From CAZLRH01 sp964562015 (GTDB lineage: Bacteria > Verrucomicrobiota > Verrucomicrobiia > Opitutales > JABDGR01): a DNA stretch of 64,000 nucleotides. Positions 52,632-62,154 of the stretch are shown here, in pieces. The stretch is from positions 310,001-374,000 of the forward strand of contig CAZLRH010000001.1 in the NCBI GenBank assembly GCA_964562015.1. Reading direction: 5' to 3'. A model generated the notes under the pieces. That model was not told the DNA's origin. It worked only from the letters and a program-made list of their open reading frames with translations, and made no database searches. Made by a program: the position numbers and the translations under genes. The first letter of the stretch is position 1. Each line of letters starts with the position of its first letter.

Positions 52632-53738
52632 TCACCCCAGGCACTTAATCGCCAGTTCGCGCAGCACCGCGTCTTCCTCTTTCGGGCGCGCGAGGATTTG
52701 CTCGAAGGCGCCCACAAAGGCGGTCTGGAAATCGATGAGCCGCTTCAGGGTCAGCGCGCGGGCCTGGGCTTTTTCGCCGAGCTTGCCGAGGTACCAGACG
52801 TTTTGCGTAAAAATATTAAACGTGCTTTTCTCCTCGAGGCCGCCGAAATGCCGCGCGTACGCCGAACGCGCCTGGTCGAACGCCCGCTGGTCGAGCCCCC
52901 GCGGCCCGATGCGCACCTCGCCGCTGTCGAGCAGCACGCGCAGTTGAATCATCAGCCGGTTGCGGCCTTGCAGGCTGCTGAGCAGGGCCCGCCCGGAATT
53001 GCCGGCGAAAAAGTAGCGCTTAAGCGAATCGAGCGTCCACGCGAGATCGAGCGCGAAAAACGCCTCCGCCGGCTCGAAAAAATCCCCCTCGCCGAAATCC
53101 GGCACGAGGTCGCGCACGAGCGCCTCGGTGATGGCGCCGCCTTCCGGCCCGAGGTAAGTGGCCAGCTTGCGGGTCTCTTCCATGACAAGCCGGGTGTTGC
53201 CGTTGACTTTTCCCGCCAGCATTTCCAGCGCGCCCGGCGCGAAGAACACGCCGAAAGACTTTGCTTCGTCAAGGGCCAGTTTCACCAGCCGTTCGCCTCC
53301 GCTTTCGCCGCCCAAAAATTCATAGCGCCCGTGCTCCTGCAGCCATTTGAAGGTGGACCGCCGCCGATCCACCGGACAGGCGGTGATGAGCACGGAGACA
53401 CCCGCCGGATCAACGGCTTCCATTAATTCCACCAATTGCTTGAACAGCGGCTCCGCGCCGTCAGCCCGGGCAGTCTGGGTGTCGGCGAGGAAATTGGCGT
53501 CCTTGAGCCAGACGGCCTTGCGGTCGCCAAAGAGCGAAAGCGTCTGCACCGCGCCGCGAAAACGGCCGATAACGGCCTCGAAGTCGTCGAGATTCTGCAC
53601 CGCGCCCTCGATGATTTCGCGGGAAAAATCATCGGCCAGCCCGGCCGCCAGCTCCGTGAAAAGCTCGCGCCCGCGCCGGGCGACGAGAAAATCGTCGTCG
53701 CCGCAAACAAACGCAAAAGACCGCGCGGGCGGAGGCAT
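52632..53738 (-). CDS. holA: DNA polymerase III, delta subunit
   Basis: 368 residues from the ATG at 53738. The order follows HolA: an AAA+-like N-terminal domain (SFAFVCGDDDFLVARRGRELF; FRGAVQTLSLFGDRKAVWLKDANFLAD), a helical lid (FFAPGALEMLAGKVNGNTRLVMEETRKLATYL) and a C-terminal collar (AFFALDLAWTLDSLKRYFFAGNS, then the LKRLIDFQTAFVGAF end). HolA opens the beta sliding clamp during clamp loading. Acidic FGD stretches replace the P-loop as expected for delta. The N-terminus opens within 154 bp of the Na/Pi transporter start, which is divergent. Confidence 0.88.
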   Translation of the reverse strand: MPPPARSFAFVCGDDDFLVARRGRELFTELAAGLADDFSREIIEGAVQNLDDFEAVIGRFRGAVQTLSLFGDRKAVWLKDANFLADTQTARADGAEPLFKQLVELMEAVDPAGVSVLITACPVDRRRSTFKWLQEHGRYEFLGGESGGERLVKLALDEAKSFGVFFAPGALEMLAGKVNGNTRLVMEETRKLATYLGPEGGAITEALVRDLVPDFGEGDFFEPAEAFFALDLAWTLDSLKRYFFAGNSGRALLSSLQGRNRLMIQLRVLLDSGEVRIGPRGLDQRAFDQARSAYARHFGGLEEKSTFNIFTQNVWYLGKLGEKAQARALTLKRLIDFQTAFVGAFEQILARPKEEDAVLRELAIKCLG

Positions 53739-53891
53739 GGCGAAAGTGTTGCGCAAAAGCCCGGAACTACAAAGTAAAAAATGCACGAAGGCCATTTCCG
53801 GGTGGGGTAAAGTTCCCGGCCCGGCGCTCCATTTTCTATTTTGTTCTTTCCCCAATTTATCTCTACGCTTGGGCTGCGCTCCTTCCCTGCC

Positions 53892-55613
53892 ATGCTTTTT
53901 TCCGCCGCTCCCCTGCTCGCCCAAGCCGCCGCCATGTCCGCACCGCCCGAGGCGGTTTATGAAATCCTGGGCTACATGCTGGCGGGCCTGGGATTGTTTT
54001 TCACGGGACTGAACTTGATTGCCCGGCACTTGAAACAAATGACGGGCCGGCGGCTCCAGGAGATTTTTTCGCGCTTCGCCGGCAAACCTCTCCTCGCCGG
54101 CTGGTGGGGCTTCGTGCTCGGCGGCGTGACGCAGAGCGACGCCGCGGTGGCGTTCCTGTCGATGAACTTGCTGCGCAATCGGCTGCTCGGCTTGCGCCAA
54201 GCCATGATCATCATGGCGTGGAGCAGCGTGGGCACGAGCCTGCTGGTGTTTTTTACCACGTTTCCCATGGACACCGTGGTGACGTACCTCATTGGAATGG
54301 CGGGCATCGCCTACGCGATTGAGGGCGAATGGAAGTGGCGTCCGGTGGCCGGCTTAATTTTCGGCCTGGGTTTGATTTTCTTTGGGCTGCTCTTACTCGA
54401 GGAGCATGCGGGCCATATGAAACAATTTGAGTGGTTCACCGGCTTGTTGACCAAAGCGCACGGACATTACTTCGCCGGTTTTTGCGCAGGCGCGTTCCTC
54501 ACCCTGCTCTCCCAGTCCTCCTCGGCCGTGGCGGTGGTCGTCATTGTGCTGGCCAGCTCGGGCGTTCTGCAACCCCAGGAAACCTTGATGATTATTTACG
54601 GCACCAACGTCGGCTCGGCGGTGGGCTTGTGGCTGCTGGCCATTCGCGAGCGCGGCGTGGCCAAGCGCCTGGCCATGTTTGAGGTGATGTTCAATGTCGT
54701 GGCTTGTGCAGTACTGCTCCCGCTGTTTTACGTTGAAGTGCTGTTAAAAATCCCGCTCGTGCTGGCGGGACTGCAAAATCTGGGCCTGAAACTCGCAGAA
54801 ATCACCACGCACGGGCTGACGCCGGAGCACCTGCAATCCGTGGGCTTGAAGCAAACGATGGCGCTCGCCTATTTGCTCTTTAACCTCTCGGGCGCGCTGA
54901 TTGTCATTCCCCTTTATGGCTGGCTGAATCGCTGGCTGGAAAAACGCTACCCCGAGGATGCCGCCGACCAGGCCGGGCGTGTGCAGTTCCTGCACCCGCG
55001 CGCCACGCGGGACCCGGCCTCCTGTCTCGGCCTGATTGTCGACGACCAAAACCGGCTGCTGCAACGGCTGAGTGGCTATTTCAGCGATCTGCCGGAGGCC
55101 TCGCGCCGGGCCGCGCACTGCGCCGAACTGTTTGAAGCGGGCGAATCGCTCGCCCATGAAATTGATCCGTACCTGCATGACTTAATCAAGGAAACCCTCC
55201 CGCACGAAGTGGCCGGCCGGCTCGCCCGTCTGGTGGAACGACAGCGCCTCATCGAATCGCTCAACCGCGAATATTTCCGCATCATTCCGTTTGTCATCGA
55301 GGCCGCGGCGTGCGGCGACGAGTTTGCCGGACGACTGCGCGAGGGTTTCGAGGCGACGACTTTGCTGGTGTCGGAGGCCGTGTGCAGCGGCCAGCACGCT
55401 GAAATTGAACTGGCCGCGCGCGTGACCCAGGACGGAGGCGACGCCATCCGCCGGTTGCAGGAAGCCTTCACCGCCTCCTCGACGAAAAATCGTTCCGCTG
55501 CCGAGCAGGCCCGCCTTTTTCAAGCAACGACCGGCCTCGAACGTCTGGTCTGGCTTCTGCACGCCATCACCCGCAACGCGCAGGCCCTGGCCGGCAAGGC
55601 ACCCGTGGTCTGA
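53892..55613 (+). CDS. Na+/phosphate cotransporter family protein (NptA-like)
   Basis: 573 residues from the ATG at 53892. Two inverted Na/Pi repeats (PF02690) form the membrane part: the first QS-motif is changed (GGVTQSDAAVAF), the second is intact (LLSQSSSAVAVVV). About nine helices precede a C-terminal cytoplasmic PhoU-like helical domain from about residue 380 (LIVDDQNRLLQRLSGYF...HEVAGRLARLVERQRLI). NptA-type proteins import phosphate or may export it to balance Pi. The altered first QSSS could shift ion coupling. A weak hairpin follows the stop. Confidence 0.88.
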   Translation: MLFSAAPLLAQAAAMSAPPEAVYEILGYMLAGLGLFFTGLNLIARHLKQMTGRRLQEIFSRFAGKPLLAGWWGFVLGGVTQSDAAVAFLSMNLLRNRLLGLRQAMIIMAWSSVGTSLLVFFTTFPMDTVVTYLIGMAGIAYAIEGEWKWRPVAGLIFGLGLIFFGLLLLEEHAGHMKQFEWFTGLLTKAHGHYFAGFCAGAFLTLLSQSSSAVAVVVIVLASSGVLQPQETLMIIYGTNVGSAVGLWLLAIRERGVAKRLAMFEVMFNVVACAVLLPLFYVEVLLKIPLVLAGLQNLGLKLAEITTHGLTPEHLQSVGLKQTMALAYLLFNLSGALIVIPLYGWLNRWLEKRYPEDAADQAGRVQFLHPRATRDPASCLGLIVDDQNRLLQRLSGYFSDLPEASRRAAHCAELFEAGESLAHEIDPYLHDLIKETLPHEVAGRLARLVERQRLIESLNREYFRIIPFVIEAAACGDEFAGRLREGFEATTLLVSEAVCSGQHAEIELAARVTQDGGDAIRRLQEAFTASSTKNRSAAEQARLFQATTGLERLVWLLHAITRNAQALAGKAPVV

Positions 55614-55640
55614 GCCCGCCGCTCGGCGGCCCGTATTTTT
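55614..55640 (+). terminator. Weak candidate intrinsic terminator
   Basis: A 5-bp stem (CCGCC/GGCGG, 55616-55620 and 55625-55629) with a four-base loop is followed by CCCGTATTTTT. It lies directly behind the Na/Pi cotransporter stop codon. The short stem keeps the confidence low. Confidence 0.35.
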
Positions 55641-55697
55641 AAGCTGAAAAATCGCGCGCTTTTGTAACCACCCTGCGTTTTCGCTTAATCTTCAGAC

Positions 55698-56039
55698 ATG
55701 AGCGAAACCACCGAAAACAAAGTTTTTGCCGCGCTGAGCCACGGGCTGGTGCTGACGGGCGCGCACTTTCTCGCACCGCTCATCATCTATTTGGTGAAAA
55801 AGGACAGTTCCCCGTTTGCCGCCGCCCATGCCCGCGAATCGCTTAATTTTCAACTCAGCGTGTTAATTTATGCCCTGGGCCTGATTGCGCTAATTTTTAC
55901 GGTCGTGCTGGCGCCGCTGGCCGTGCTGGCGCTCTGGGCGCTCGGCCTTTTCACTTTCGTGCTCGTTATCGTCGCAACGATCAAGGCCGCCACGGGCGAA
56001 ACCTTTCAATACCCGCTCAGTTTGCGGATGGTTAAGTGA
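55698..56039 (+). CDS. DUF4870 small membrane protein
   Basis: 113 residues with three transmembrane helices, the DUF4870/Tic20-like layout. The N-terminus ENKVFAALSHGLVLTG, the loop YLVKKDSSPFAAAHARESLNFQLSV and the end GETFQYPLSLRMVK are standard for the family. The conserved FAAAHARESLNFQ (His/Arg-bearing) is likely the functional loop. Function unproven; inner membrane. Stands alone between the Na/Pi transporter and a secreted protein. Confidence 0.9.
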   Translation: MSETTENKVFAALSHGLVLTGAHFLAPLIIYLVKKDSSPFAAAHARESLNFQLSVLIYALGLIALIFTVVLAPLAVLALWALGLFTFVLVIVATIKAATGETFQYPLSLRMVK

Positions 56040-56158
56040 TTTCATCTGTTTCCACGTCGTCCGATAAATTGAGTGGGCTCAACTCAATGTGTGGATTGGT
56101 TCGGCCAAGGCATCTGTTTCGTACTTGAACCACCGGGGCAGGGGAATATCTTAGGCCC

Positions 56159-57157
56159 GTGAACCCCACCCCTTACCTCCGTCCGCTCACCTTTACCATT
56201 AGCCTGGTTATCGCCGCCGCCTGCGCGGCGCAAACCACTCCGTCCGCGCCGGCGGCCACCCCCGCTTCTCCAACTCCTAGTGCAGCTCCGACCGCTGCTC
56301 CGGCCGCCGGTAGCACTCCGGCCGCCGCTCCCGGCGCCCCCGCCCGCGGGGCGGGCACAGGACGCGGTGCCCGTGGCGGCCCGCCGCCCGGCCCCGCCGC
56401 CGACCTCGAGCCCTGGCCACGGCCTGCCAACGGCGCGCCGCTTTTTTCCGATGACTTTGAAGGCGACACCCTCAACACCAAAATGTGGCTCGTGAAACAA
56501 AACGGTAATGCCACCGCGACCATCACCCAGGACAATGTCGCCCACGGCAAGAATGCACTTAAAATCACTTATCCCGCCGGTGCGCGCGGTGCCTACGCCA
56601 TGCTGACCACGTCCCTGCCGGAGTCGCTCCGCGAACACTTTTACGGTCGCGCGTATGTCTTCCTCCATGCCGTTCCCGCCCAACACAGCGTCCTGATGCT
56701 GGCCGGCTCGCCCGGCTATCCGAAGGCCAACTGGCTCGAAATCGGCACCGACCGCGGTATGTTTCAACCCTCCGTCCAAGCGCAAGACCCCACGCCGACA
56801 CTCGCGCGCGGCGAAACGGTGGGTTATCAAGCCGGCACGCTGCCCGCGGAACGCTGGTTCTGCCTCGAATGGGAATTGTTGGACAAGCCCGACCGCGTCG
56901 TGTTGTGGGTGGACGGCCAGTTGTACGTGAACCATGCCCTCGTTTACAATGACGTGAGCACGGGGCTGATCGGCGGATTTTTCGAATACACGCTCGGCTT
57001 TCGCACGTTTGCACCCGCGGGCGCCCGCGAAACCGATGTTTATTTCGATGACGTGGCCTTTGGGGACAAACCCATCGGGCAGTTGAGCCCCGTGGCCGCC
57101 CCGACGACTGCGCCCACCGCTGCGCCGGCACCCGCCGCCAAGCCGGCGACGCCGTAG
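56159..57157 (+). CDS. Secreted concanavalin-like jelly-roll protein
   Basis: 332 residues from a GTG at 56159. After a signal region (LTFTISLVIAAACAAQ) comes a long Ala/Pro linker and a basic Gly/Arg patch (GAGTGRGARGG). The body resembles a beta-sandwich of the LamG/Cip1-like type: APLFSDDFEGDTLNTKMWLVKQNGN, ALKITYPAGARGAYAMLTTSLPE, FCLEWELLDKPDRVVLWVDGQLY, and VYFDDVAFGDKPIGQL. Members bind or cleave polysaccharide (for example glucuronan lyase-type Cip1). The C-terminus is another Ala/Pro/Thr tail. Substrate unknown. Confidence 0.72.
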   Translation: MNPTPYLRPLTFTISLVIAAACAAQTTPSAPAATPASPTPSAAPTAAPAAGSTPAAAPGAPARGAGTGRGARGGPPPGPAADLEPWPRPANGAPLFSDDFEGDTLNTKMWLVKQNGNATATITQDNVAHGKNALKITYPAGARGAYAMLTTSLPESLREHFYGRAYVFLHAVPAQHSVLMLAGSPGYPKANWLEIGTDRGMFQPSVQAQDPTPTLARGETVGYQAGTLPAERWFCLEWELLDKPDRVVLWVDGQLYVNHALVYNDVSTGLIGGFFEYTLGFRTFAPAGARETDVYFDDVAFGDKPIGQLSPVAAPTTAPTAAPAPAAKPATP

Positions 57158-57208
57158 GTACAATTGCGGACGGGCAGCGTGCTTTTACTTTTTTAGTCCA
57201 CTCGGGAG

Positions 57209-58801
57209 ATGAGTAACAGCGCGTCATTGCGTCGCTGGAGAGCAATCGTTTTCCAGACAATCATACTCGCTGCAGCCTTTGCGGCGGGCGGGTTTCTTTC
57301 TCGGCGTACGAGCAATCTGGAGACAGCCGCCGCTGCTAGTGCAGCTGGCGAAGGAGCCGCCGCCCTTAAACCTCCACCACGTTCGGTCCCCGTTGGCAAA
57401 TCGCGAGCTGGTCTCATACTCGCGCTGCGCACGCCCGGGCGAATGCCCAGCGAGCGGGCACTCAATGATTATGTGGCTAAGCTGGATGCCGCGACCACCA
57501 AAGCCCTGCTGGAGGATTTCGCGGCCCACCCCTTGACCACGAACGACAATGCCATGACCTCGGATTATGGCGCCGTGCTTTCGGCCTTATCTTACCACTT
57601 GGCCGACTTGGAGCCTGAAGCGGCGCTCGCATGGCTGCTGGAACTGCAAAATAAGAATGCGCAGGCTTTATGCGCCGCCAGTATTTTTGACGCCTACTCC
57701 GCCAAAAATCCAGCGGCGGCGCTGAATGCCCTGCCCCGCCTGCCGCCAAATTTCAATTTCATCCAGTTGGAGGTGAACACACTGATCAATTTCGCCAGAC
57801 AGGATCCGTCGGCGGCACTGGCCCAACTAGGGAAGCTCCAGGACCTGCCAAACGGAGGGCAGTTTACTTTTGCTTCCAGTGTTTTGTTCGGTGAGTGGGC
57901 GAAATCTGACCCCGTTGCCGCGGCGAATGAAGCGCTCAAACAAGGTGCCGGAATCGATAGCAGCATGGCGCTGAGCAACATTGCCAGTTCCTGGGCCCAG
58001 CAAGACCCACCTGCGGCGATGGCCTGGGTGGATACCTTGCCTGATGGCCAATCGAAAACGAGCGCGGCTCAAGGCATCATCCTGGGGCTGAGCGAAACGA
58101 ATCCAGCCGCAGCGGCGGATTTTTTCTCCCGGCTTCCCCACAACGATACCAGTCAAATAATCCTGCAACCGATTGTCAGAAATTGGGCGCAGACCGATCC
58201 CGCCGCCTTGCTCACCTGGGCCGATCATAATCTTACCGGCTCCAATTATAATGCCGCCCTCCTGCCGGCGCTGCGGCAGATGGCCTCGTCTGATCCGGCC
58301 AAAGCGGCGGCCTACCTTGCGCAAAATCCCAATCCCGCCATCGCCGAACGAGTTTTCCCAGTGCTGGCGTCCAACTGGGCTGGGCAGAATATTCCGGCGG
58401 CCCTGGCTTGGGTGCAAACGTTGCCCCAGGACAATTTGGTGCTGCGCAATGCCGCGCTCACTAATGTGCTGACCACGTGGACCGCGGCCGACCCCCAGGC
58501 GGCGGCAACTTATCTCCAACAAAACCTCGCCACCGACGCGTCCCTCGGTGCGCTCACCACTCAAGTGGCCACGACCTGGAGCGGCCAGGATCCGGAGGCC
58601 GCCCTCACTTGGGCGGAGCGGTTGCCGGCCGGTGCCCCACGAAATGATGCGGTCGTCGCCGCCGTTACCACGCTCGCCCAGGTTGCTCCCCAGGCCACTG
58701 CGGCCAGCGCCGCGCAAAATGCGCTGAGCCTGCTCACCGAGCTTACCCCTGTCCAAAAGAGTGCCCTGCAAAATATCGCCGGCAAAAACACCGCGCACTG
58801 A
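57209..58801 (+). CDS. Membrane-anchored tandem-repeat protein A (about 12 repeats)
   Basis: 530 residues. An N-terminal helix (IVFQTIILAAAFAAGGFL) anchors it in the inner membrane with the rest in the periplasm. The body is about 12 degenerate repeats of ~33-36 residues. The consensus is W-x3-D-P-x-AA-x2-W-x3-LP; examples are WAQQDPPAAMAWVDTLP and WSGQDPEAALTWAERLP. The helical pattern suggests an alpha-solenoid like Sel1/TPR repeats, probably a binding scaffold. Its paralogue follows at once, with start codons overlapping the end of this gene. Function unknown. Confidence 0.8.
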   Translation: MSNSASLRRWRAIVFQTIILAAAFAAGGFLSRRTSNLETAAAASAAGEGAAALKPPPRSVPVGKSRAGLILALRTPGRMPSERALNDYVAKLDAATTKALLEDFAAHPLTTNDNAMTSDYGAVLSALSYHLADLEPEAALAWLLELQNKNAQALCAASIFDAYSAKNPAAALNALPRLPPNFNFIQLEVNTLINFARQDPSAALAQLGKLQDLPNGGQFTFASSVLFGEWAKSDPVAAANEALKQGAGIDSSMALSNIASSWAQQDPPAAMAWVDTLPDGQSKTSAAQGIILGLSETNPAAAADFFSRLPHNDTSQIILQPIVRNWAQTDPAALLTWADHNLTGSNYNAALLPALRQMASSDPAKAAAYLAQNPNPAIAERVFPVLASNWAGQNIPAALAWVQTLPQDNLVLRNAALTNVLTTWTAADPQAAATYLQQNLATDASLGALTTQVATTWSGQDPEAALTWAERLPAGAPRNDAVVAAVTTLAQVAPQATAASAAQNALSLLTELTPVQKSALQNIAGKNTAH

Positions 58802-58826
58802 ATTCAACCCCCGGCCCTTCCCCACC

Positions 58827-60800
58827 TTGTCCCTTCGCCACCCATCATCGTCCACACTGGCGTCCGGCCCTTCCAGGCCATGGACGAATTTTGTGCTTCA
58901 GGCCGTGGCCACCGGCGTCGCCTTCGCCGCGGGCTGGTTTTTGACCCCGCACGCCGAGTTCGAAGCAGCAACGTCATCGACCTTAAAGGCTGTCCCAAGT
59001 CATTCCGCGAGGCGAACCGCGCCGGTATCCGCTTCAGAACTCGCCGCGGCAAAGACGAAGTTGGCAAAGATTTTGCAAGCCCCCGGCCACCAAAGCGTGC
59101 GCCAGCAATTGTTCGATTACGTCGCGAGCCTCGACGTCGAAACGATCGCGGCCCTCGTCCATGACCTCGCAAGCAAAACCCTGTCCATGACGGAGAAATT
59201 CCTAATCTTTCCCGCCTTGGTCAGCCGATGGGCGGAATTAGATCCTCAAGGGGCCCTCGCCGCGATGGCCGAGCTTAATAATCCCGCATTAAAAACAGAG
59301 TGTCTGCTGGAGATAATGGATGCCTATTCCGCCCACGACCCTGAGGCGGCTTTGGCCGCGCTGGCACAAATGGAGGACAATCCGAATTCCCATAATGCGC
59401 TGACCATCGTCTTGAAAAACTATGCTGAGAGGGACCCGCAAGCCGCGTTTGCGGCGCTACGCAATCTCCCTCTTGGCCAGCAATCCAGTGCTTCCTATGC
59501 TGCCGTAATCAAAAATTGGGTGTATCAGGATCCGGCTGGCGCCGCCGCCGCGGCCCTCGCCCTGCCCGCCAGTTTGCTTCGCAACGATTCCCTCAATGCG
59601 GTGGCCGAAGCCTGGGTCCAGCAAGACTCGGCTTTCGCCTTGGCCTGGATAAAAACGCTTCCTTCCGGCTCCCTCCAAGATGGCACCATGACGATCGCCC
59701 TGCAGGCGTGGGGACAACGGGACCCGGCGGCAGCGGTGGGTTACGCGACCAATCTGCCCGAAGGCCAGGAACGCGACTCCATCCTCAGCAATATCACCGA
59801 TAAATGGGCGCAAGCGGACCCCGCGGCCTTCCTGGCATGGGCCGGAGAAAATCCTTCCGGGGCTGCGTTTGACGCCACCACGCTCACCGCCCTGAAAACC
59901 ATGGCCGCTTCCAATCCAGCCGCGGCCGCAGATTATTTGGCCCAGCATCCTGAGTCCAACGCAGCCAGTCAGGTGATTCCCTCGTTGGCCTTTCGCTGGT
60001 CGCAATTGGATCACGACGCGGCCCTGGCTTGGGCGCAATCCCTGCCGACCGACAATGCCGCACTCCGCAATTCGGCCATATCCAATGTCCTCTCAACCCA
60101 AATCGCTACCGACCCCGCGAAGAGCGCCGCCTTTTTGGAACAAAATCTCGCCACCGATCCAGCCTTCGGGACACTCGCGAAAAATGTCGTCATTAGCTGG
60201 GTGAACACCGATCCCGAGGCTGCACTCAATTGGGCACGAAACTTGCCGGCCGGCGACGCTCAAAATGGCGCCGTCATCACCGCCCTTTCGCGATACGCCC
60301 GGCTCGACCCTCAGACCGCGTGGAACGACTCCGTTTCATTGCCTGCCAACACGCGGGAATTGGCCCAAATCAATGTCATCTCGCAATGGGCCGACCAACA
60401 ACCGGCCCAAGCCTCCGCCATGTTGCAAAATCTGCCCGCCGGCCGGAATCTCGACACCGCCACCTCCGAAGTTGCGGCCAGTTGGCTGCGCCAGGATCCC
60501 GTTGTTGCATCGCAATGGATTGACGGCTTGCCGCAGGGCTCCGCCCGCGATGGCGCGGTCATGCAAATCATCGCCATCACCGGCAAGAACGACCCGGGCT
60601 CCGTGCTCAACTGGGCCCTGTCTCTCGGCGATCCAGGAACGAGAAATCTTCAAGTCGTCAATCTCGTCGCGCGCTGGTCGGCCACCAATCCCTCTGGCGC
60701 GGCCGACGCGGCCAAGAATTCAATCGACCAACTGAGCGGACTGACGGAACCTCAACGCAATACCCTCCAAAAAATCGCGGCCTCGGCCGCCACCCGCTAA
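58827..60800 (+). CDS. Membrane-anchored tandem-repeat protein B (about 16 repeats)
   Basis: 657 residues from the TTG at 58827, which fits the paralogue's start; the open frame extends to an ATG at 58761, inside the previous gene. An N-terminal membrane helix (FVLQAVATGVAFAAGWFL) is followed by about 16 repeats of the same W-x3-D-P-x-AA type, such as WAQADPAAFLAWAGENP and WVNTDPEAALNWARNLP. It has about four more units than its tandem paralogue, so repeat expansion or loss has occurred since duplication. Both proteins end similarly (LTEPQRNTLQKIA; LTPVQKSALQNIA). Function unknown; likely periplasmic scaffolds. Confidence 0.78.
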   Translation: MSLRHPSSSTLASGPSRPWTNFVLQAVATGVAFAAGWFLTPHAEFEAATSSTLKAVPSHSARRTAPVSASELAAAKTKLAKILQAPGHQSVRQQLFDYVASLDVETIAALVHDLASKTLSMTEKFLIFPALVSRWAELDPQGALAAMAELNNPALKTECLLEIMDAYSAHDPEAALAALAQMEDNPNSHNALTIVLKNYAERDPQAAFAALRNLPLGQQSSASYAAVIKNWVYQDPAGAAAAALALPASLLRNDSLNAVAEAWVQQDSAFALAWIKTLPSGSLQDGTMTIALQAWGQRDPAAAVGYATNLPEGQERDSILSNITDKWAQADPAAFLAWAGENPSGAAFDATTLTALKTMAASNPAAAADYLAQHPESNAASQVIPSLAFRWSQLDHDAALAWAQSLPTDNAALRNSAISNVLSTQIATDPAKSAAFLEQNLATDPAFGTLAKNVVISWVNTDPEAALNWARNLPAGDAQNGAVITALSRYARLDPQTAWNDSVSLPANTRELAQINVISQWADQQPAQASAMLQNLPAGRNLDTATSEVAASWLRQDPVVASQWIDGLPQGSARDGAVMQIIAITGKNDPGSVLNWALSLGDPGTRNLQVVNLVARWSATNPSGAADAAKNSIDQLSGLTEPQRNTLQKIAASAATR

Positions 60801-60873
60801 ACTCTGCATTATTTTTTGGGCACAACCAAGCCGACGAACGAGCGAGGGAAACTAAGTCGGTCCATAAGGCGAC

Positions 60874-62112
60874 TCACTCCGCCAGTTCTGCCACGGCGAG
60901 AAGATTAAGCACCGCCTTGGGCAGAAGTGAGGCGGTTTCCAGATACTCGGGGCGCTTGATGTTGTCGGCGGCGTCGCTCCATTCGGAGGCGTGGGCGTTG
61001 CCACCGGCGGGCCCGAGGCCGTCCAAAGTCGGCAGTTGCGCCGCGAGCAAATTGCCGTCACTGAGTCCGCCGCGACGTTCAGCGGTGACTTGCGCGCCCA
61101 CCCGCGCCGCCGCCCGGGCATAGCTGGCAAATAATTTCCCGGTCGCGGCGTTTTCCGGCCAGCCGGGCGTGCGCCCGGTGATTTCGGCGAGAATGCGGCA
61201 ACGGTAACCATCCGTCACCGCCCGGATCGTGCCGGGACCTTGCAACGCAAGAATCGCGGCCTCGGCATCGGCCAGCGCCGTGGAGTCATAGGCGCGCAAT
61301 TCGCCTTGGGCCTCGGCGGCGTGGGGCACGCGGTTGAGGCTGTCGCCGCCGCGCACGAGACCGACATTGGCAGTGCGCTCGCGCGCAGTATCGGTCAAGG
61401 CTTCGAGGGCCGGGAGCACGCGGGCCAATTCGGCGATGGCGTTGGCGCCGTCGGCATGGCGGCTGCCGGCGTGCGCGCCGCGGCCCGTGACCGCCACCCG
61501 AAATTGCGAACGGCCTTTGCGGGCAACGACGAGGTTGAAATTATCGGGTTGATACGCTCCTGATTCATAGACTAGCGCGGCTTTCGTGCGGTCGCCAAAA
61601 CGAGCGAGCGCGGATTGGGCGAAATCGTCGCCCAGCACTTCCTCGGCGGCGTTGAGCGCCACGACCCAACTGAAATGCTCAAACCATTCCGGCGCGGCAG
61701 TCCGCAAGGCGCGCAATTGCAGCCACAGCAGCATCGTGCCGCCCTTGATGTCCACGACACCCGGCCCGTAAATGCGACCCGGCTCCTCGCGCCACCGAAA
61801 ATTCTGCCGCGCTTCCTCCTCGGCGGAAAAAACGGTGTCGAGATGCGAGACGCACAACAGCGTGGCGTTCGTGCGGCCGGGTTTGCGCAAAAACAGATGG
61901 TTGCCGCAACGCCGGTCGGTGCTGGGCACGTATTCGGGCGCGAAACCCAGGGGCGTGAAGGCCGCGGCGGTGGCGTGGCCGACGGTGTTCACGCCGTCGC
62001 GGTGGTAAGTAAAGCTGTTGATGGCCACCCACTCGCGCAGCCAGACGAGCGCGGCGGGCAAGTCGCGCGCCAGGGCGGCGCGCAGAGCCACGGGGTCGGG
62101 CGGGGTTGGCAT
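60874..62112 (-). CDS. M20 family metallopeptidase (carboxypeptidase G2-like)
   Basis: 412 residues from the ATG at 62112. Zinc-peptidase motifs are in place: SHLDTVF (first metal His/Asp), GPGVVDIKGGTMLLW (bridging Asp), NAAEEVLGDDF (catalytic Glu and metal Glu) and a final H in NAHASEWSDAADNI. There is a dimerisation domain between (GRGAHAGSRHADGANAI). The enzyme probably removes a C-terminal glutamate or an N-acyl group and lacks a signal peptide, so it acts in the cytoplasm. It is followed upstream by a small membrane peptide and a sugar ABC transporter; a shared role is possible. Confidence 0.92.
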   Translation of the reverse strand: MPTPPDPVALRAALARDLPAALVWLREWVAINSFTYHRDGVNTVGHATAAAFTPLGFAPEYVPSTDRRCGNHLFLRKPGRTNATLLCVSHLDTVFSAEEEARQNFRWREEPGRIYGPGVVDIKGGTMLLWLQLRALRTAAPEWFEHFSWVVALNAAEEVLGDDFAQSALARFGDRTKAALVYESGAYQPDNFNLVVARKGRSQFRVAVTGRGAHAGSRHADGANAIAELARVLPALEALTDTARERTANVGLVRGGDSLNRVPHAAEAQGELRAYDSTALADAEAAILALQGPGTIRAVTDGYRCRILAEITGRTPGWPENAATGKLFASYARAAARVGAQVTAERRGGLSDGNLLAAQLPTLDGLGPAGGNAHASEWSDAADNIKRPEYLETASLLPKAVLNLLAVAELAE

Positions 62113-62154
62113 GGGGGTTGGGGCGGCCCGGGAATTTAAGCGACGGAAACGGGT

